Assembly (NCBI RefSeq): GCF_018130505.1
Contig: NZ_JAFCKH010000002.1
Span: forward strand, 248,001 to 312,000
Length of the DNA: 64,000 nucleotides
Reading direction: 5' to 3'
Source of the DNA: Bradyrhizobium tropiciagri
GTDB lineage: Bacteria; Pseudomonadota; Alphaproteobacteria; Rhizobiales; Xanthobacteraceae
This document shows, piece by piece, positions 60,821 through 64,000 of the stretch (its first letter is position 1; each line of letters begins with the position of its first letter). The position numbers and the translations under genes were made by a program. The notes beneath the pieces are model-generated. The model was not told the DNA's origin. It did not search any database and saw only the letters and a program-made list of their open reading frames with translations.

Positions 60821-61645
60821 TTACACTTGCACCCACGGCTTCTCGCCGTGGCGCTCGGACAGCGTGAAGATCTCGACGCCGTCGGTGGTGACGCCGACCG
60901 AGTGCTCGAACTGCGCCGAAAGCGAGCGGTCGCGTGTGACAGCGGTCCAGCCGTCGGACAGGATCTTCACATGCGGCTTGCCGAGATTGATCATCGGCTC
61001 GATGGTGAAGAACATGCCGGGCCGCAGCGGCACGCCCTCGCCGGGGCGGCCGATATGGATGATGTTCGGTTCGTCGTGGAACAGGCGGCCGAGGCCGTGG
61101 CCGCAGAAGTCGCGCACGACGCTCATGCCCTGCGGCTCGACGAAGCTCTGGATCGCGTGGCCGATGTCGCCGGTGGTGGCGCCGGGCTTCACCGCCGCGA
61201 TGCCGCGCATCATCGCCTCATAGGTGACTTCGATCAGCCGCTCGGCCTTCCGCGCGATCGGGCCGATCGCGTACATGCGGCTGGAATCGCCGTACCAGCC
61301 GTCGACGATGAAGGTGACGTCGATATTGACGATGTCGCCGTCCTTCAGCGGGCGGTCGCCCGGCATGCCGTGGCAGACCACGTGATTGATCGAGGTGCAG
61401 GTCGAGTAGCGATAGCCGCGATACATCAGCGTCGCCGGATAGGCGCCGTGGTCGAATGCGAAGGCGCGGACGAACTCGTCGATCACGGAGGTCGGGATGC
61501 CCGGCTTGACGATGTCGGTGAGCGCATCGAGACACTTCGACACCAGCGCGCCCGCCTTGCGCATGCCGGCAAATCCGCTCTGGCCGTGCAGCTTGATTTG
61601 GCCGGTCTTGCGGAGCGAGGTGTCGGTGGCGTCGATATAGCTCAT
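60821..61645 (-). CDS. map: type I methionine aminopeptidase
   Basis: A 274-residue enzyme that removes N-terminal Met from new proteins. Metal ligands are visible in NIDVTFIVDGWYGDSSRM (two Asp), FCGHGLGRLFHDEPNII (His), FFTIEPMINLG (Glu) and SAQFEHSVGVT (Glu). The substrate-pocket His occurs in SINHVVCHGMP. The 270-residue size fits type I enzymes with a short N-terminal extension. Confidence 0.95.
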   Translation of the reverse strand: MSYIDATDTSLRKTGQIKLHGQSGFAGMRKAGALVSKCLDALTDIVKPGIPTSVIDEFVRAFAFDHGAYPATLMYRGYRYSTCTSINHVVCHGMPGDRPLKDGDIVNIDVTFIVDGWYGDSSRMYAIGPIARKAERLIEVTYEAMMRGIAAVKPGATTGDIGHAIQSFVEPQGMSVVRDFCGHGLGRLFHDEPNIIHIGRPGEGVPLRPGMFFTIEPMINLGKPHVKILSDGWTAVTRDRSLSAQFEHSVGVTTDGVEIFTLSERHGEKPWVQV

Positions 61646-61756
61646 GGGCGAGAGGTTTTCCGGGGCAAAGGGCTGGATTTGGGCCCTAATTTAATGATCG
61701 GCGCGCCCGGCGCAAGCCAAGCTTGGGCATGGGGACGATGTTCAAACCGGTCAATT

Positions 61757-63073
61757 TTAGCTCGAAACCTCCACGACGCTCTCGACCGGCAGCGCGCCGC
61801 CGCGGACACGGAGTTCCCGGACCGGGTAGGGGACACGGATGCCGTTGGCCTTGAAGGCGTCCCACAGCGACAGCATCACGTCGCTCTTCACCGTGTCCAT
61901 GCCGTCGGGGTCGGCGATCCAGAAGGTCAGCGAGAACTTCATCCCGGCCTCGGCGAACTCGTTCAGGATGCAGTTCGGCGTCTTGCCCTTGGTGGCGCGC
62001 GGATGCGCCGATGCGGTCTCGACCGCGAGCTTGCAGACCTGCCGCGGATTTGCGTCGTAATTGGTCGAGAAGGCGATCTTCACCAGCGTGTTCTTGTCGG
62101 TATAGGTCCAGTTGGTGACCTTCTGCGTCACCAGATCCTCGTTCGGGATCAGGAACTCGCGGCCGTCGCCGGCGGCGACCGAGATGTAGCGGGTCTTCAT
62201 CGCGCTGATCTTGCCGGAGTTCTCGCCGATCGTGACGAGGTCGCCGGGCTTCACCGATTTGTCGACCAGCAGGATCAGCCCGCTGATGAAATTGGCGACG
62301 ATCTTCTGCAGGCCGAGACCGATGCCGACGCCGGCCGCGCCGGTGAACACCGCGAGCGCCGCAAGGTTGATGCCGACGGCGCCGAGCGCGATCACGATCG
62401 CCGTCACCATCAGCCCGATGCGGATGATCTTGACCAGCAGCACCTGGATCGACGGCGTCAAATCGGTGGCGCGGTTGATCTGGCTCTCGGCGAAATTGCT
62501 CGCCATGTTGGTCGCCCAGAGCGTCACGATCAGCAGCGCTGCGGCCTTGATCAGCAGCAGCGGCGTCAGGCGCAGCCCGCCGACCACGATCGCGAAGGAG
62601 TCCAGCGTGTCGGCGGCCCAGTCGAGCTGGTCGATGATGCTGAGCGCCGCGACCAGCCAGGCCGCGATCGACACCAGCTTGACGATGAAGGCGTTGTCGA
62701 TCACCGAGGTGACGAGGCGGATCACCAGCCAGGCCAGCGCCAGCTTGGCGGAGACCGCGATCAGATAGCTGCGGCTCGGCCAGGTCGCGTGGTACATCAC
62801 GACGCGCGAGATGATCATCAACAGCGCGAACACCGCGGTGGAGGCGCTCGCCACCATGACGCGGGCGAAGTGCCGGAGCGGCAGCGGCCAGCGCGTCGCC
62901 AGCGCCGCCATGTTGACCCGCGCATGGATCGTAGTATCGGCCGCATAGGCGATGCCGGCGGCCGCGAGGATGATGCCGAACTGCAGGTAGAACCAGGGCG
63001 AGGCGATCTCGGCGCCGACCGAGCGCAATGCCATCTGGATCGATTCCAGGACGTCCTTCAGGCTCATGTCCAT
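61757..63073 (-). CDS. small-conductance mechanosensitive channel (MscS family)
   Basis: A 438-residue inner-membrane channel with about five N-terminal helices and the MscS core (LAALAVFTGAAGVGIGLGLQ, KIVANFISGLILLVDKSVKP, GDLVTIGENSGKISAMKTRY, VTNWTYTDKNTLVKIAFSTN). ATGs at 63073 and 63067 are possible starts; the TTG at 63079 is less likely. Divergent from the antiporter gene across 276 bases, in which only a palindromic stretch near 63187-63236 (ATGATCCGGAA... and ...GGATCATGCTC) is notable. Confidence 0.9.
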   Translation of the reverse strand: MDMSLKDVLESIQMALRSVGAEIASPWFYLQFGIILAAAGIAYAADTTIHARVNMAALATRWPLPLRHFARVMVASASTAVFALLMIISRVVMYHATWPSRSYLIAVSAKLALAWLVIRLVTSVIDNAFIVKLVSIAAWLVAALSIIDQLDWAADTLDSFAIVVGGLRLTPLLLIKAAALLIVTLWATNMASNFAESQINRATDLTPSIQVLLVKIIRIGLMVTAIVIALGAVGINLAALAVFTGAAGVGIGLGLQKIVANFISGLILLVDKSVKPGDLVTIGENSGKISAMKTRYISVAAGDGREFLIPNEDLVTQKVTNWTYTDKNTLVKIAFSTNYDANPRQVCKLAVETASAHPRATKGKTPNCILNEFAEAGMKFSLTFWIADPDGMDTVKSDVMLSLWDAFKANGIRVPYPVRELRVRGGALPVESVVEVSS

Positions 63074-63349
63074 CGGCAAAGTCTCGATTTCAGGCGCGGG
63101 TCAGCCAAATGTGATTCGAAGCCGCGTCGAGAATCCCACAAACGCGCGCATGCGGCCATCGATACAACACCGCATCGTGGCGACCTAGAGCATGATCCGG
63201 AAGAGCGTGAGGCGGGTTTCCGGGTGGATCATGCTCAGACACGCGCCTTCGAAACCGGGCACATTGCCGCTCATCCCAGAAATCGTTTGGCGATCAAGTG
63301 TGACGACGATAAGGATGCAATTGCAAGTACTTGATGGCTACGAAGGCGC

Positions 63350-64000
63350 ATGGCTTCCCTCGACTCGGTCAGTATAGCGATCCTGCTCGGCGCGGTTCTG
63401 GTGATGGCCGGAATCCTGTCGAGCCTGCTCGCATTGCGGTTCGGCGCCCCCCTGCTGCTGGTGTTCTTGCTGGTCGGCATGCTGGCGGGCGATTCCGGGC
63501 CCGGCCGGCTGCAGTTCGACGACGTCCGCACCACCTATCTGGTCGGCTCGGTGGCGCTGGCGCTGATCCTGTTCGACGGCGGGCTGAAGACGCGGTTCGC
63601 CAGTATCCGCACCGTGCTGGCGCCTTCGATGGTGCTGGCGACCGCGGGCGTGCTGCTGACCGCGCTGATCACGGCGCCGGTCGCAAAATATGTGCTCGAT
63701 CTCAACTGGGCCGAGTCGCTGCTGGTCGGCGCCGTGGTCGCCTCGACCGACGCCGCGGCGGTGTTCCTTCTGGTGCACACCCAGGGCCTGCGGCTGCGCC
63801 CCCGCGTCGGCGCGACGCTGGAAGCGGAATCCGGCACCAACGATCCGTTCGCGATCTTCCTCACCTTAATGCTGGTCGAGTTCATCTCGATCGGGCAAAG
63901 CTCGGCCTCCCACATCGCGATGGAGTTCATCCAGGAAGCGGTGCTTGGGGCCATCATCGGGGTGATCGGCGGCCGGCTGGTGGTGCTGGCGCTGAACTAT
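63350..64000 (+). CDS. CPA-type K+(Na+)/H+ antiporter, 3' truncated by window end
   Basis: The frame starts at ATG 63350 after GAAGG and is open to the last base: 217 codons. The translation shows repeated membrane helices with antiporter marks: LVMAGILSSLLALRFGAPLL, LLVFLLVGMLAGDSGPG, YLVGSVALALILFDGGLKTR, VVASTDAAAVFLLVHTQGLR (the Asp in STDAAAV is at the ion-binding position) and ATLEAESGTNDPFAIFLTLM (acidic pair region ND). It resembles NhaP2/CvrA potassium/proton antiporters, whose C-terminal cytoplasmic domain would lie beyond the window. Confidence 0.85.
   Translation, partial: MASLDSVSIAILLGAVLVMAGILSSLLALRFGAPLLLVFLLVGMLAGDSGPGRLQFDDVRTTYLVGSVALALILFDGGLKTRFASIRTVLAPSMVLATAGVLLTALITAPVAKYVLDLNWAESLLVGAVVASTDAAAVFLLVHTQGLRLRPRVGATLEAESGTNDPFAIFLTLMLVEFISIGQSSASHIAMEFIQEAVLGAIIGVIGGRLVVLALNY

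Noticed and set aside
60827-63334. 835-codon open frame on the plus strand
   Set aside because: It is antisense to map and the MscS gene. The product is His/Asp/Arg-rich repeat-like sequence with no domain.

Overview
The window is high-GC DNA with dense, short-spaced genes. Many neighbouring genes overlap by 1-4 bases, and GTG/TTG starts are common. Gene content (DUF3597 protein, CxxC zinc-ribbon protein, DUF4132 protein, RadC, many ABC/LysR/TetR/MarR genes) and the intergenic palindromes suggest an alphaproteobacterium of the Bradyrhizobium/Nitrobacteraceae type. That assignment is by recognition only; no database was searched. No rRNA, tRNA, CRISPR array, transposase or prophage gene was seen, so it reads as chromosome.

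Layout. 1-6.0 kb: end of an HExxH-motif protein, a DHFR/RibD-like reductase, a DUF4132 giant with a small partner, and a secreted SH3-like protein. 6.1-21.5 kb: the outstanding locus, a cell-surface-signalling and envelope-energisation island. It holds an STN-TonB_C fusion protein, a TonB, an ECF sigma factor, a small coupled ORF, a FecR-type anti-sigma factor, a two-partner-secretion (TpsB/FhaC) outer-membrane transporter, an ExbB fused to periplasmic DUF2341/LamG domains, ExbD, a second TonB, a porin, a coiled-coil protein, a PpiC-type isomerase, a YbjN-like protein, a lytic transglycosylase and a small secreted protein. Three copies of one promoter-like motif, GTTAGC-N11-(C/G)GTCT(A/T), lie before the STN, fecR and tpsB transcription units. 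They look like the sigma factor's regulon. The organisation strongly recalls the Pseudomonas aeruginosa PUMA3 (VreA/VreI/VreR) system and the adjacent PdtA/PdtB-ExbB2D2-PpiC genes, but no TpsA exoprotein gene is present here.

21.5-32 kb: a MarR-controlled MFS exporter operon with a clear palindromic operator, then a TetR-headed ribose-type ABC operon in which one permease is fused to an SMP-30-like beta-propeller. 32-37.6 kb: a soluble NarL-type two-component pair; an operon of coiled-coil protein, longin-like/OmpA membrane protein and Ras-like small GTPase; and a DUF3597 protein. 37.6-43 kb: Rrf2 regulator plus methyltransferase, a TPR/GT9-like protein, and an unusual ATPase joining a ClpS-like domain, a ClpX-type C4 zinc finger and a Bcs1-like AAA module. 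43-54.6 kb: MscS channel, LuxR regulator, two-component flavin monooxygenase, TPR protein, NAD(P)-binding protein and DbpA-type helicase. 54.9-64 kb: AcoR-like sigma-54 activator, DUF1254 protein with divergent LysR, RadC, DNA-3-methyladenine glycosylase, methionine aminopeptidase, a second MscS channel, and the start of a CPA-type K+/H+ antiporter running off the end. Several intergenic spaces carry dispersed palindromic repeats, including a perfect 33-bp inverted repeat.
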